Part shown: piece after piece, positions 35,977 through 45,923 of the stretch | Layout: every line of letters starts with the position of its first letter | How positions within the stretch are numbered: the first letter of the stretch is position 1 | Assembly (NCBI RefSeq): GCF_018861025.1 | Contig: NZ_JAHKQH010000044.1 | Span: 389-64,388 of the forward strand | DNA length: 64,000 nucleotides | Direction: 5' to 3' | DNA from: Psychrosphaera sp. B3R10 | GTDB lineage: Bacteria; Pseudomonadota; Gammaproteobacteria; Enterobacterales; Alteromonadaceae | Made by a program: the position numbers and the translations under genes | Notes under the pieces: generated by a model | The model's database searches: none | What the model was told of the DNA's origin: nothing | What the model saw: only the letters and a program-made list of their open reading frames with translations

Positions 35977-38481
35977 TTATTTTAATAATTCATACATCGC
36001 TAACGACGCTAACATAAACGGTACTGTTCCTTTTGGATCGTTTTTGGCAACTGGCTCATTCATATAATATTGATAACTGCCATCGCGACCAAAACCAAGT
36101 CCAGCAACATAACAAATATTTGTTAAACTTATTTCGCCATTGTCATGGACTAAAATAAACTCATTTGTTAACCCTTCATAGGCAAGTTTTGTCATCGGTA
36201 GATATTGATTACTGATGATGTTTTTATCAATTGCCTTGGCTAAAAAATACGTAAACATGGCCGATGCACTCGACTCTCGATAGTTACCAACTTGCCCAGG
36301 TTTATCGATAACTTGCCACCACGTACCTGTTGCGTCTTGATTTGATTTTAAGGTTTTTGCTAAATCGTTAGAAATTGCAACTAGAGGAGCGCGCAATTCG
36401 GTTTCAGACTCATCAATCAATTCAAGTACGTCGACTAGAGCCATTGCTAACCATCCCATACCTCGAGCCCAGAATTCAGGAGACAATCCAGTGTTTTTGT
36501 CTGCCCAGTCTTGCTGCTTTTGTTCGTCCCAGGCATGGTAATAATTACCTGTATTAGCGTCGCGGAGATATTTATAGGTTAACGTAAACTCTTTAATGAC
36601 TTCATCTAAACTGTGACCATCTTCAAACATGTTTGAATATTCCGCTAAAAATGGCATGCCCATATAAACGCCATCTAACCAAAGTTGAGAAGTGTATTTT
36701 TTCTTGTGCCAAAAAGCCCCTTCAACTGTTTTAGGATGTTCAACTAATTGTTGACGAATTAACGCCGCGGCCTTTTTATACTTTTCGTCTTTAGTGAGTT
36801 GGTACAACTTCAAGACAGCACGCCCAGGGGCGACGGCATCGATATTGTAGTTTGATATTTTATAGCGTTTTATGCCACCATCGGCGTCGATAAATGAGCC
36901 TGTAATGCGATGTAGCGCTTGTTGATACTTTTTATCACCTGTTATTTCCGTGATTTTATTTAAGGTATGCGGGTATAAACCAACAATATCGTATTCAAAT
37001 TTAGGTAAACGTCGTCGGTTAACATCCCAACCGTCATATTCATAAGTATATGATTTACGGTTAAGTTCACTATCGGCCAGTTTTTTCGCCCATGATAGAG
37101 CAACTTCGGCATCGATAGGTGATTGTTTTGCCGTATCACTTAATTTTGTTTTTAGTCTAATTCGTGGTTTAACGGTTAGACGTTCCGCCTGTTGCTTTAA
37201 ATAAACTTCAAACGCTTGCTTTGTTGCGATGCCACTTTCAGGTTGCCATAACGCTGCAAACGAATAATCAAGTTGTTGCGTATTTTTATTATATGGAATC
37301 GAATTTCCTTTGGGAGTCAAAATCGCAAGGTAATTGTGCTTATCTGTCGTAACCTCTTTCAACATTTCTTTACGGAAAAATACCGCCATGCCCAAGTTAC
37401 TGCCATCGAGCGACTGCGGTCCCCAACTTGCAATATAGGTATATGCTTTGCCTGTGATATCCATATCACCTGTAATGAGTTCTGTATTTTTATGCTTAAC
37501 GATGCCCGCGGCCATTGTCGCAATTGGAGTTTCAAAATTTAACGTAACGTTGGCTAAGTGACTGCCGGCAGACATAGAAATATTTGCCGCTAAGTCTTGC
37601 TTGCCAACGGCACTTTGCCATCCACCATAATTTATCGTAAATGCAGAATAAACATCGCCATTAGCATCGATAGTCACGCCGCGGGTATCCGCTTTAGTAA
37701 TGCGCTCAACGCTATTATCGTGCCATAAGCCAAAACCACCACTACCTAAAGAATCTCCCACTTTCAGGATGTCCATGCCCCAACTTTGTTTCTCATGGTA
37801 AGAGTCGTAGCCATCTAAACCAACATTTTGTAATATCGGTTGTTCTGTTAATTTGCCAAAAATGTCAAAGCCATTACGCCAATCGAGATAAACCCGATAA
37901 CCTACTTTATCAGACTCAATACCTGGGCCCTCATAGCGCAACCAAAATGAATGATCATTATAGCTTGGTGGCAAGGTTACCGAATCCACATTGACAAAAT
38001 CACCACCAACGTATTCTTGGTATTTACTATTTGGATAACGAGAATGAGGCTGCCATTTGCCCCCCTCTTTTTGAGAGATTTCAGCTTGAGTACGTTTATT
38101 TTGAGCAGTTATGTGCGGATTGCTCGTAACAAAAGCGTCAAGCTGAAATGTTTCGCGACTTGCCATTGATGTTAAAACAACAACACCATCTAAGCTTCCG
38201 TCAAAATCAGAATCGATCGCCTGAGTATTTAAAACTTGGTCATTTCGTTTAAAAACCAAAGCCTTATTAAATTTGGCAGGCAATCCCAAATCGTAATAAC
38301 TAAAATAAATTGACTCATCAGGACGGTCGAATGTTGAAGGGTTATGTACTTCTGCGGTCGCCACTTTAGAGTCATCATGTTTTTCGGAATTTTCCATAGT
38401 TGAATTTCCGCTACACCCCATTAACAATGTGAGTGTTGAAATACCCATAAGCGACATTTTGCTTCTTTTTTCTAATGTCAT
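35977..38481 (-). CDS. DUF4861-GH105 fusion lipoprotein (unsaturated galacturonyl hydrolase)
   Basis: This is an 834-residue lipoprotein (STLTLLMGCSG, lipobox LMGC). Residues ~45-435 form a DUF4861 beta-sandwich-like domain (EGPGIESDKVGYRVYLDWRNGFDIFGK; SWGMDILKVGDSLGSGGFGLW). Residues ~455-834 are an (alpha/alpha)6 barrel of the GH105/GH88 type (LWLDGVYMGMPFLAEYSNMF; HAWDEQKQQDWADKNTGLSPEFWARGMGWLAMALVDVLE). GH105 enzymes remove the unsaturated uronate left by pectate or rhamnogalacturonan lyases, feeding KduI/KduD. The ATG at 38481 (AGGAAG ribosome binding site) is preferred to a GTG three codons upstream. DUF4861 may bind or process the sugar; its function is unknown. It lies in the operon with GH28 and uxaC. 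Confidence 0.85.
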   Translation of the reverse strand: MTLEKRSKMSLMGISTLTLLMGCSGNSTMENSEKHDDSKVATAEVHNPSTFDRPDESIYFSYYDLGLPAKFNKALVFKRNDQVLNTQAIDSDFDGSLDGVVVLTSMASRETFQLDAFVTSNPHITAQNKRTQAEISQKEGGKWQPHSRYPNSKYQEYVGGDFVNVDSVTLPPSYNDHSFWLRYEGPGIESDKVGYRVYLDWRNGFDIFGKLTEQPILQNVGLDGYDSYHEKQSWGMDILKVGDSLGSGGFGLWHDNSVERITKADTRGVTIDANGDVYSAFTINYGGWQSAVGKQDLAANISMSAGSHLANVTLNFETPIATMAAGIVKHKNTELITGDMDITGKAYTYIASWGPQSLDGSNLGMAVFFRKEMLKEVTTDKHNYLAILTPKGNSIPYNKNTQQLDYSFAALWQPESGIATKQAFEVYLKQQAERLTVKPRIRLKTKLSDTAKQSPIDAEVALSWAKKLADSELNRKSYTYEYDGWDVNRRRLPKFEYDIVGLYPHTLNKITEITGDKKYQQALHRITGSFIDADGGIKRYKISNYNIDAVAPGRAVLKLYQLTKDEKYKKAAALIRQQLVEHPKTVEGAFWHKKKYTSQLWLDGVYMGMPFLAEYSNMFEDGHSLDEVIKEFTLTYKYLRDANTGNYYHAWDEQKQQDWADKNTGLSPEFWARGMGWLAMALVDVLELIDESETELRAPLVAISNDLAKTLKSNQDATGTWWQVIDKPGQVGNYRESSASAMFTYFLAKAIDKNIISNQYLPMTKLAYEGLTNEFILVHDNGEISLTNICYVAGLGFGRDGSYQYYMNEPVAKNDPKGTVPFMLASLAMYELLK

Positions 38482-38516
38482 ATCATTCACTTCCTAACCA
38501 GCAACTTTATTGATTA

Positions 38517-39959
38517 TTATAATTTGTATGCTTTTTTAACTAAGCCGTAAGTCAGTTCGTAAGCTAACTTATGGGCAACGTCGATTGTGATCTGGTGATT
38601 AGTTACCAGCTCAGCTAAATAACGACAATCCACTCTGCGAGCCACATCATGGCGAGCTGGAATAGACAAAAACGCGCGCGTGTCATCATTAAAACCAACC
38701 GTATTGTAAAAACCTGCTGTTTCAGTCACTTGTTGACGAAAACGTAACATACCAGCCGGACTGTCATGGAACCACCAGGCTGGACCTAATTTTAAGCTTG
38801 GGTAATGACCTGCCAATGGCGCAAGTTCCCGACTATAAGTCGTTTCATCGAGGGTAAATAAAATTATATTCAGCTCTGGATTATTGCCAAATTTTGTTAA
38901 CAAAGGCTTTAATGCGTTCACATATTCCGTTTGGCTAGGGATATCAGCACCTTTGTCTCGACCATAGCGGTCAAATAACTGTTGATTGTGATTGCGATGG
39001 GCACCCGGATGAATTTGCATAACAAGCCCATCTTCAATACTCATTCCGGCAAGTTCCGTTAAACATTGAGCTCGGAATAACTCCTGTTCACCTTCATCCG
39101 CCTCCCCCGCGAGGGTTTTATCAAGCAATGCCTGACATTCACTTGCAGATAAATTGGCAGTGAGGGCTGTTGGATGGCCATGATCTGTCGCCGTAGCACG
39201 CCCATGTTCTTTAAAATAGGCACGACGTTTACGAATAGCCGCTAAGTAACCCGTCCATAGTGTTGTGTCTTCACCCGTCATTTCAGCAAGTCGTTGGACG
39301 TTTTGTTTAAAGTCTTCGCGACTCGCATCTACGACGTCGTCAGGACGAAAAGACGTAATCACGCGGCTTTCAAACGCTGTACCTTTTAGCGCAACGTGGT
39401 GTGGCAATTGATCTAATGCCCCCTCAGTCGTCGCAATAAGTTCGATATTAAATCGGTCCATTAGCGCCAACGGCGTAAATTCAGGTGTCGCTAATTGTTT
39501 GTTAATTTCGTCATAATATTCAAGTGCATTGTCGCTACACAGCTTTTCGGTAAAACCAAATACATTAGCGAACGTATCATCTAACCAATAGCCCGACGGC
39601 GTGCCTGCAAACAAATGCATATTGTCCGCTAATAATTGCCAGGTTGCTTTTGGATCAACATGTCGAGATGCATCTAAATCACCTTTTTCACCCTGTTGCG
39701 GGATACCAAGGGATTCTAAACTGACCCCTTGGCTAAACAACATGCGAAAAACATAGTGATCGGGACGGATCAACAAGTCTGTTGCGTTCTCAAAATTGCT
39801 ATTTTGAGCAAACCATTTGGGGTCCGTATGACCATGTGGGCTGATGATAGGCAGATCTTTTATTGCTGTATAAAGCTCTCTTGCAACAGCAATGACCTTG
39901 TCATCACTCGAAAACAATCTATCAGGGTGCAATGTTAATTTTTGGCGTTGGTTACTCAT
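38517..39959 (-). CDS. uxaC: Uronate isomerase (glucuronate/galacturonate)
   Basis: This 480-residue UxaC protein has LPIISPHGHTDPKWFAQN with the metal-type His pair near residue 38, RPDHYVFRMLFSQGVSLE, HVALKGT and RVITSFRPDDVVDASRE near 215, VMQIHPGAHRNHN near 315 and GPAWWFHDSPAGMLRFRQQVTE near 405. It isomerises D-galacturonate to D-tagaturonate, the first intracellular step for saturated galacturonate. The start has AGGA closely upstream. It lies between the GH28 enzyme, which releases galacturonate, and the GH105 fusion gene. Confidence 0.94.
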   Translation of the reverse strand: MSNQRQKLTLHPDRLFSSDDKVIAVARELYTAIKDLPIISPHGHTDPKWFAQNSNFENATDLLIRPDHYVFRMLFSQGVSLESLGIPQQGEKGDLDASRHVDPKATWQLLADNMHLFAGTPSGYWLDDTFANVFGFTEKLCSDNALEYYDEINKQLATPEFTPLALMDRFNIELIATTEGALDQLPHHVALKGTAFESRVITSFRPDDVVDASREDFKQNVQRLAEMTGEDTTLWTGYLAAIRKRRAYFKEHGRATATDHGHPTALTANLSASECQALLDKTLAGEADEGEQELFRAQCLTELAGMSIEDGLVMQIHPGAHRNHNQQLFDRYGRDKGADIPSQTEYVNALKPLLTKFGNNPELNIILFTLDETTYSRELAPLAGHYPSLKLGPAWWFHDSPAGMLRFRQQVTETAGFYNTVGFNDDTRAFLSIPARHDVARRVDCRYLAELVTNHQITIDVAHKLAYELTYGLVKKAYKL

Positions 39960-39993
39960 TCATTTATCCTGTACTGCCTATCCCAATCGGGAA

Positions 39994-41460
39994 TTAGCTG
40001 ACGTTTAATAACGTAGCTTGGTTAACTATTTGGCCATTAATCTTGACGTTGTCTAATGTAAAATTATCAATATTTCGGACAACGGAAGATTTTTTAGCAT
40101 TGTTAAATTCACAATTTTTAAGATGAAAATCGGTTATGGGCTTGCGCTCAAACCCTTGTAAATTAAGCGGTTGATTTAGAATTTCGCCGCATTTAAGATT
40201 TTCAATTACAACATCACGCACGGTTGGGTCGAAAGAACCCGCATCGCCTTCTTCATAATAAAAGTTAACAACAATGGCGTTTTTAACTTTGCCTACATTG
40301 ATATTGCGATATCTAAGGTGTTCGATAACACCGCCGCGAATGGAGTTTGTTTTAATGCGGATTGCGCGTTCAAGGTGTGGACTGTCCATTTGGCAGTCTT
40401 CAACAAAAACATTGTTTACCCCGCCGGAAATCTCACTACCGATGACAACTCCGCCATGCCCTTCTTTCATCAAACAATTACGTACTACGATATTTTGACT
40501 CGGTACGCCAATTCTGCGCCCGTCAGCATTTCGCCCCGATTTAATCGCAATACAGTCATCACCGGTATCAAACAAGCAATCTTCAATTACAACGTGATCG
40601 CATGATTCTGGGTCACAGCCGTCTGAGTTAGGGCCGTGGCTGAAAAAGTTAACGCCCCGTACTGTCACGTTTTGACACAAGACAGGGTTAACCAACCAAA
40701 ATGGCGAGTTGGTAATCGTGACATCTTCAATAAGAATATTTTGGCATAAATAAGGTTGGATAAATGGTGGCCTTAGAAATGCGCCATCCGCGTACAATCT
40801 TTGAGATACCGGCACGCCAGCCTCTACATCAGCCATTAATTTCATCCGTGCAGGTTTTTGATCTTCACCTGCAATTAGATCCCAATGTCCTTCTTTATGA
40901 GGCCCTTTCCACGGCCACCACGTTGAATTATTGCCACCACCATTTAGTGTGCCTTTCCCTGTAATCGCGATGTTTGTTTGCTGATAAGCATAAATTAGTG
41001 GCGAATACCCCATCAACTCCATACCTTCCCAACGTGTAATAACGGCCGGTAAGTAACGCTTAGGATCGGTAACAAAATTTACTACTGCCCCTTTTTGTAA
41101 ATGCAGCTCTACGTTAGATAACAGATGGATAGGGCCAGTTATATATTGCCCACTGACAACATCAACCCGTCCGCCACCGGCCTTGTGACACGCCTGTATC
41201 GCGCGGTGAAATGAAAGTTCGTCATCTAAATCACTTGCCAACTTATAATCAGCAAGTTTAAAAATTTGATCGCTAAACTTAGGCACTACGGCATTGGCGC
41301 GTATTTCCGCCGCTTTTAACCAATCATCCTGTGATTGCTGTGGCTTAAATAACCAAGATGCAAGCGCTTGGTTAGTGGCTAGGGCCGAAAAAACCGATGT
41401 GGCGGCTGCAGCTTTAATCAAATTACGGCGCTTTAACCCTGAAGATGAAATTTTTGTCAT
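39994..41460 (-). CDS. Polygalacturonase (GH28), Tat-type export signal
   Basis: This 488-residue protein has a twin-arginine signal (LKRRNLIKAAAATSVFSALA) and a right-handed beta-helix. All GH28 motifs are present: GPNSDGCDPESCDHV near residue 277, DTGDDCIAIKSG near 300 with the catalytic Asp pair, GHGGVVIGSE near 335 and RAIRIKTN near 368. It hydrolyses alpha-1,4 bonds of polygalacturonate, probably as an exo-acting periplasmic enzyme on imported oligomers; this last point is inferred from its setting and export type. It is first in the minus operon GH28-uxaC-GH105-esterase, 174 bp from an operator. Confidence 0.92.
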   Translation of the reverse strand: MTKISSSGLKRRNLIKAAAATSVFSALATNQALASWLFKPQQSQDDWLKAAEIRANAVVPKFSDQIFKLADYKLASDLDDELSFHRAIQACHKAGGGRVDVVSGQYITGPIHLLSNVELHLQKGAVVNFVTDPKRYLPAVITRWEGMELMGYSPLIYAYQQTNIAITGKGTLNGGGNNSTWWPWKGPHKEGHWDLIAGEDQKPARMKLMADVEAGVPVSQRLYADGAFLRPPFIQPYLCQNILIEDVTITNSPFWLVNPVLCQNVTVRGVNFFSHGPNSDGCDPESCDHVVIEDCLFDTGDDCIAIKSGRNADGRRIGVPSQNIVVRNCLMKEGHGGVVIGSEISGGVNNVFVEDCQMDSPHLERAIRIKTNSIRGGVIEHLRYRNINVGKVKNAIVVNFYYEEGDAGSFDPTVRDVVIENLKCGEILNQPLNLQGFERKPITDFHLKNCEFNNAKKSSVVRNIDNFTLDNVKINGQIVNQATLLNVS

Positions 41461-41630
41461 TCAAAAAATGCTCCTAAAATTAGACAAAAGAGAGCTTTAT
41501 ATAATTATTTAAACTAACCGTATTGTTTAAATTTTCCTACCGAGCAACCTAAATTAGTCATGTATTATTGAGCAATTACAAACATATACATGCCAATTTG
41601 TTGAACGATTTACTCACTGTGCATTGATTT

Positions 41631-41659
41631 ATTTTGCCACCGGTGGCAACAACTGTCAA
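41631..41659 (-). promoter_or_regulatory. Predicted GH28-operon promoter
   Basis: Minus-strand TTGACA (41659-41654), a 17 bp spacer and CAAAAT (41636-41631). The operator at 41635-41648 fills most of the spacer and touches the -10, as expected for repression by steric block. Confidence 0.6.
41635..41648. promoter_or_regulatory. Uronate-regulon operator before GH28-uxaC operon
   Basis: An exact TGCCACCGGTGGCA palindrome, embedded between the -35 and -10 elements of the predicted GH28 promoter. Confidence 0.85.
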
Positions 41660-41851
41660 TATTGGCAAGAAATGGGGTATGGTGTCAAACCCTACTTTCA
41701 AACATTTTAGTTTCCTTTATCTAAAAAACATCCTAAATAATTGTATTTATTGAAAATATTTATTTACATTAATTTTTCTTAGATCGTAATATGCAATAAA
41801 TCATTAAATTTCAAACAAAAAAAATATATGAACATTTTTTAAACTAGACTA

Positions 41852-41881
41852 TTGACAAGCACTAAAAAATTAAGCTTAAAT
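41852..41881 (+). promoter_or_regulatory. Predicted TonB-receptor promoter
   Basis: TTGACA (41852-41857), an 18 bp spacer and TTAAAT (41876-41881). The operator starts 8 bases after the -10, so it covers the likely transcription start. Confidence 0.62.
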
Positions 41882-41889
41882 GAATCTTG

Positions 41890-41903
41890 TGCCACCGGTG
41901 GCA
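41890..41903. promoter_or_regulatory. Uronate-regulon operator before TonB receptor
   Basis: An exact TGCCACCGGTGGCA palindrome at about +1 to +15 of the predicted receptor transcript, 127 bases before the start codon. Confidence 0.85.
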
Positions 41904-42030
41904 TTTTAAAAAATAGAATATTGAAACCGGAGATACATTAAAATCAGAATAAACATGAAGCGTATAAAAACAGCACAAACAATTTAGAAATTTAGCTTAA
42001 CAATAATTATAAAAACACGAGGAGACCATC

Positions 42031-44769
42031 GTGAAGTCAAATTACAAACTCAACAGGTTAATGACATCAATGATACTGGCAGGAGGCTTAACAACTTCAC
42101 TCACTGCTATCGCCGCAGATGAGTCAGATGCAGAAACAAACAAGTCAGACGTCGAAGTTATCGAAGTTAAAGGCTTTAGAGGCTCTTTGTCCCGCGCCCT
42201 TTTTGAGAAACGCGAAACAATAAACTCTAAAGAAACCATCATGAGTGAAGATTTGGGTAAATTCCCAGATTTAAACCTTACTGAGTCTTTGCAGCGTGTA
42301 ACAGGTGTTGCAATATCCCGTGAAGGTGGTGAAGGCCGTGCAATCACTTTACGTGGCCTAAGCCCGTCATTTACTCGCACTACCTTAAACGGAATGGAAG
42401 TACCGTCTAGTACTGATGGTACGGACTCCGGCGGCGGTGTAAACAACGGTCGCGGGTTTGACTTCAACGTATTTGCTTCAGAATTATTTAATCGAATCGA
42501 CATTCAAAAGGCCCCAACAGCCGGAATGGAAGAAGGCGGTATAGCGGGTACTGTAGACCTATATTCAGCAAAACCGTTTGATAATCCTGGTTTTAAAGTT
42601 ATGGCGTCTGGCCAAGCGGGTTACAACGACGTAACGGGCGAAGCTGACCCCCGTTTAGCCTTTATGATCAGCAATACTTTTGCAGACGATACGGTCGGCG
42701 TATTATTCTCTCTAGCGCAATCAACTCGAACCGTGCGTCAAGAAGGTTACGGTACTGTACGTTGGACAACTCCAGTAAAAGATGGCAATCGTTCATATGT
42801 TGATCCTGACAATATAGTCATGACCGGTGCAACACCTGCGGCCTGTGCCGATGGTGATGGCAACGCAACACATCCGGTCAACTGTCTTTGGACACCACGC
42901 CTGCCTCGTCCTGACTTTTTTGGTAATGTTCAAGACCGTTTAGGTATTACCGGTTCGATTCAATGGCGTCCAACTGACGACATCGAGATTACGTTTGATA
43001 CCTTACAGTCGACGTTAGACAATGAACGTACTATGTACAACTTCTTTGAACAGTTCCGCAGTACATTTGACCAAATTACACCAACAGCAATCAAAGTGCA
43101 TGAAAATGGCAAGCAAGTCGTTGCCGGTACTTACGAAGGTATTCATTCAAGAATTGAAAGTAGACAACAGCTATCAACGACTGAGTTCAGCCAATATGTG
43201 TTATCTGGTAAGTACAATATTTCAGATGCGTTAACACTTAATGCAATGGTTGGTACGGCTAAGTCTGACGCACGTTCTGAGCAATATCGTTACAATATGA
43301 CAAGCTTAGACTCACACACGTATAGTTTCGACTTTAGCGATAACGCCAATGCGCCAAAAACGTCTTTTGGTTATGACGTAAACGACGATAGTAAATACAA
43401 TCTGACTGACGGTCGTCTAAGAGCGGGCGATACATTGCGTGAAAACGATACGATGAAACTCGACCTAACTTATGAAATGGACGATTTCACTATTGTTTCG
43501 GGTATCGCAATGAATGACCGCGTGATTGACTACTATGAGACTGAAATTAAAAACTTCGACGATCAAGCCTCAGCGGATGGCTTTAGTACACCTTTCCCAT
43601 ATTCAGACTTTGGTAAAGGATTTGATGGTCCTTTAGACGCCTTTATTGTAGCTGATTTCTCGAAAATTCAGACTCAACTGTTAGATACCATGAATAATGG
43701 TGCGGGCATTCAATGGGATGTTCGAATTGGTTCAAGCTGGCAAGTTCAAGAAGAAACGACAGCAGCTTATGTAGAAGCGAATTCTGAATTTGAAGTTGGC
43801 GATATGATTTTACGCGCTAATGTTGGTGGTCGTTTTGTTGAAACAACAACAACGGCAACTGGTTATGTACCAACAGCTGCAGGCGTAGATACTATTACAA
43901 TTTCAGAAAGTTATAACAACTTCTTACCGGCATTAAACTTAGCGCTAGATGCGACAGATGAGTTAGTTGTTCGCTTTAACTTATCTCAGTCGATGACACG
44001 TCCTAGCCTAGGGTCACTAAACCCTGGTAACCCAAGTTTTGACTACATCAACGGGACAGTAAGTACGGGTAACCCAGGTCTTGACCCATTTACATCGAAC
44101 AACATGGACTTAGGTTTTGAATGGTATTTTGCTGAAGAAGCGTTAATTGCAGCAACGTATTTTTCTAAAGAACTTGATGGCTTTATTGAAAGTAAAACAG
44201 AAGAAAAACTTGTAGATCCAGCATACTACGACTTTATTAATTCTGATGACCAATACGAAGCTGGAATTTCACAAAATCCGTTCACAACGCCTTATATTCA
44301 TAGTATCCCGTTTAACAAAGGCACAAATGAAGTCACTGGTTTTGAGATTGCATACCAACAGCCTTTATCGTTTTTACCTGCACCATTTAATGGCCTAGGT
44401 ATCTTAGCGAACTATACGTCTGTTGATGCTGAGCTAATTGAGGGTATGTCTAAAAACTCTTACAACTTTACCTTGTACTATGAGCAAGAAAGTTACGGAG
44501 CACGTGTTTCTATGAACAAACGTGATGACTACATTACTGACTTCACGGGCAGCAATGGTAACCTTGAACATGGCACAACTGGACCGACACACGTAGATGT
44601 TTCTGCATTCTACAACTTCAATGAAAACCTAACGTTTACATTAGAAGTGCTGAACTTAACAGACGAATACGAACGTTTGTATACAACGGGTGACGGTACT
44701 CTTGACCTAATGCGTGAGTATAATCATACGGGTACAACGTACTTCTTTGGCGCACGTTACGTGATGTAA
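42031..44769 (+). CDS. TonB-dependent receptor, probable pectin oligomer uptake
   Basis: This is a 912-residue outer-membrane receptor. It has a signal peptide (LMTSMILAGGLTTSLTAIAA), a TonB-box-like VEVIEVKGFRGSL near residue 42, a plug domain (GKFPDLNLTESLQRVTGVAISREGGEGRAITLRGLSP), a 22-strand barrel and the C-terminal YFFGARYVM ending on an aromatic/hydrophobic pattern. It starts with GTG behind GAGGAGA. The class is the one marine bacteria use for oligosaccharides. The operator in front and the neighbouring GH28 point to oligogalacturonides as substrate. It is monocistronic, with a clear terminator behind. Confidence 0.9.
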   Translation: MKSNYKLNRLMTSMILAGGLTTSLTAIAADESDAETNKSDVEVIEVKGFRGSLSRALFEKRETINSKETIMSEDLGKFPDLNLTESLQRVTGVAISREGGEGRAITLRGLSPSFTRTTLNGMEVPSSTDGTDSGGGVNNGRGFDFNVFASELFNRIDIQKAPTAGMEEGGIAGTVDLYSAKPFDNPGFKVMASGQAGYNDVTGEADPRLAFMISNTFADDTVGVLFSLAQSTRTVRQEGYGTVRWTTPVKDGNRSYVDPDNIVMTGATPAACADGDGNATHPVNCLWTPRLPRPDFFGNVQDRLGITGSIQWRPTDDIEITFDTLQSTLDNERTMYNFFEQFRSTFDQITPTAIKVHENGKQVVAGTYEGIHSRIESRQQLSTTEFSQYVLSGKYNISDALTLNAMVGTAKSDARSEQYRYNMTSLDSHTYSFDFSDNANAPKTSFGYDVNDDSKYNLTDGRLRAGDTLRENDTMKLDLTYEMDDFTIVSGIAMNDRVIDYYETEIKNFDDQASADGFSTPFPYSDFGKGFDGPLDAFIVADFSKIQTQLLDTMNNGAGIQWDVRIGSSWQVQEETTAAYVEANSEFEVGDMILRANVGGRFVETTTTATGYVPTAAGVDTITISESYNNFLPALNLALDATDELVVRFNLSQSMTRPSLGSLNPGNPSFDYINGTVSTGNPGLDPFTSNNMDLGFEWYFAEEALIAATYFSKELDGFIESKTEEKLVDPAYYDFINSDDQYEAGISQNPFTTPYIHSIPFNKGTNEVTGFEIAYQQPLSFLPAPFNGLGILANYTSVDAELIEGMSKNSYNFTLYYEQESYGARVSMNKRDDYITDFTGSNGNLEHGTTGPTHVDVSAFYNFNENLTFTLEVLNLTDEYERLYTTGDGTLDLMREYNHTGTTYFFGARYVM

Positions 44770-44790
44770 CTCGCAAAACGATCTCCCTTT

Positions 44791-44818
44791 AAAAGGCCGC
44801 TTTTATAGCGGCTTTTTT
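44791..44818 (+). terminator. Terminator after TonB receptor
   Basis: GCCGCT - TTTAT - AGCGGC, flanked by AAAAG and TTTTTT, 22 bases after the stop codon: a classic rho-independent terminator. Confidence 0.9.
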
Positions 44819-45015
44819 ATTGGATGAAATTTGGTGCCACAAACTAAGTGCTGAGAATTTTAAAGTTCGAAATAAAATGTCAACGAACAGGGGAAGTTTA
44901 GGAAAATGACAAGGACTTTGAATTTGGGTTAAGCCCCATTTTTTTATGCCGTTCTTTAAGCTTTCAATGCACACCTTAAATGGTGTGCAAGTTTGGATAA
45001 TATTTTGCTCTATAG

Positions 45016-45219
45016 TTATTCTGTCGTTTCAACATCACCTTCGACTTCACTTTCAACAGTCGTTTCCGCTACGATTTCTGCATTTTTTCTGTTGTTTCTC
45101 TCTTCTCTCCTACTCTTTTTACGTTCGTTTTTATCAGTTACTATTTTAATTGCTTCATCCTTCGATAAGCTGGGATGCTTTGCCAGTAACGCTTCTACTC
45201 TTTCATCAAACTTTGCCAT
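45016..45219 (-). CDS. Small charged hypothetical protein
   Basis: This 67-residue protein begins MAKFDERVEALLAKHPSLSK, followed by DEAIKIVTDKNERKKSRREERNNRK and an acidic Glu/Val/Thr tail. The start at 45219 has GAGG seven bases upstream; a start seven codons earlier is possible. The basic middle and acidic tail suggest a soluble helical protein, possibly binding nucleic acid, but no family is recognised. It is monocistronic and unrelated in sequence to the pectin genes. Confidence 0.6.
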   Translation of the reverse strand: MAKFDERVEALLAKHPSLSKDEAIKIVTDKNERKKSRREERNNRKNAEIVAETTVESEVEGDVETTE

Positions 45220-45387
45220 TGGTAAACCTCGTTGTTTCATTCATATATCGAAAATACTTAATCTTTAGTCATTATCGGTGAACATGTAGGGCCCATGCAA
45301 CCGTTCGATTGAGATACATGGGTTACTTTACACTAATTTAATGTTTTAGAGAGTTAATGTCGTAACCCAATGGTTTGTATTTAATGA

Positions 45388-45678
45388 TCAGTTCAAACGA
45401 CAACTCGATGCTTTGAACACGAGAGGATCGGCAGGACCTGCCCACCCAGAAGGTTTTGGAATATCTTTTCTTTCAAAGGTAACTTTGCAATCAGCGCCAA
45501 AATAGATGCTATAGTTTTCAAAGTCTACGGTTTTGAGCGTCGACATTACTTTTTCATGTTGTTTGATAAATTTTATCATTACATCAAAGTCTTTCATGTT
45601 TTGATATTTTGGTGCTAAGGCTGAAAATGAATATTGTGAAAACAATAAAACCATTAATGTCAGTATGAGTTTTGTCAT
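45388..45678 (-). CDS. Small secreted hypothetical protein
   Basis: This 96-residue protein has a clear signal peptide (KLILTLMVLLFSQYSFSA) and a short mature part with two cysteines (GADCKV and SSCRLN) that could form a disulfide in the periplasm. AGAGGTAACG before the ATG is a good ribosome binding site. No family is recognised. It stands alone between two terminators' worth of spacer and may not belong to the pectin region. Confidence 0.65.
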   Translation of the reverse strand: MTKLILTLMVLLFSQYSFSALAPKYQNMKDFDVMIKFIKQHEKVMSTLKTVDFENYSIYFGADCKVTFERKDIPKPSGWAGPADPLVFKASSCRLN

Positions 45679-45923
45679 CGTTACCTCTGTGAGTTTAGAT
45701 TAACGCCCAACTCGGCTAAAAAGGGATAGTTCTTTGCATAATAAAATTAGCGGTAATGTAAAAATAAACTACATTCGATTTTAGTAGCTCGATATCTTAA
45801 CCAGAGAAAAATACTCTGTTTGAAGACCCCTTATATTTTTACCAAAGTATATAATCGATATCCTACTTATCAAGTTTTACAAAATAACCCTTCATGCTTC
45901 GCTGCATAGACTTTCGAGCAGAC

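Larger units (their letters stand above)
41461..42030. other. Divergent regulatory region between GH28 and TonB receptor
   Basis: A very AT-rich 570 bp region holds two exact operators (41635 and 41890), 255 bp apart, one for each divergent unit. The leader of the receptor gene is about 130-140 bases long. No small gene was seen. The long A/T tracts between the operators may bend the DNA or act as UP elements. Confidence 0.6.

Noticed and set aside
44993-45268. 91-codon plus-strand frame opposite the small charged protein
   Set aside because: It is a Ser/Leu/Phe-rich shadow of the minus-strand gene, without a ribosome binding site.
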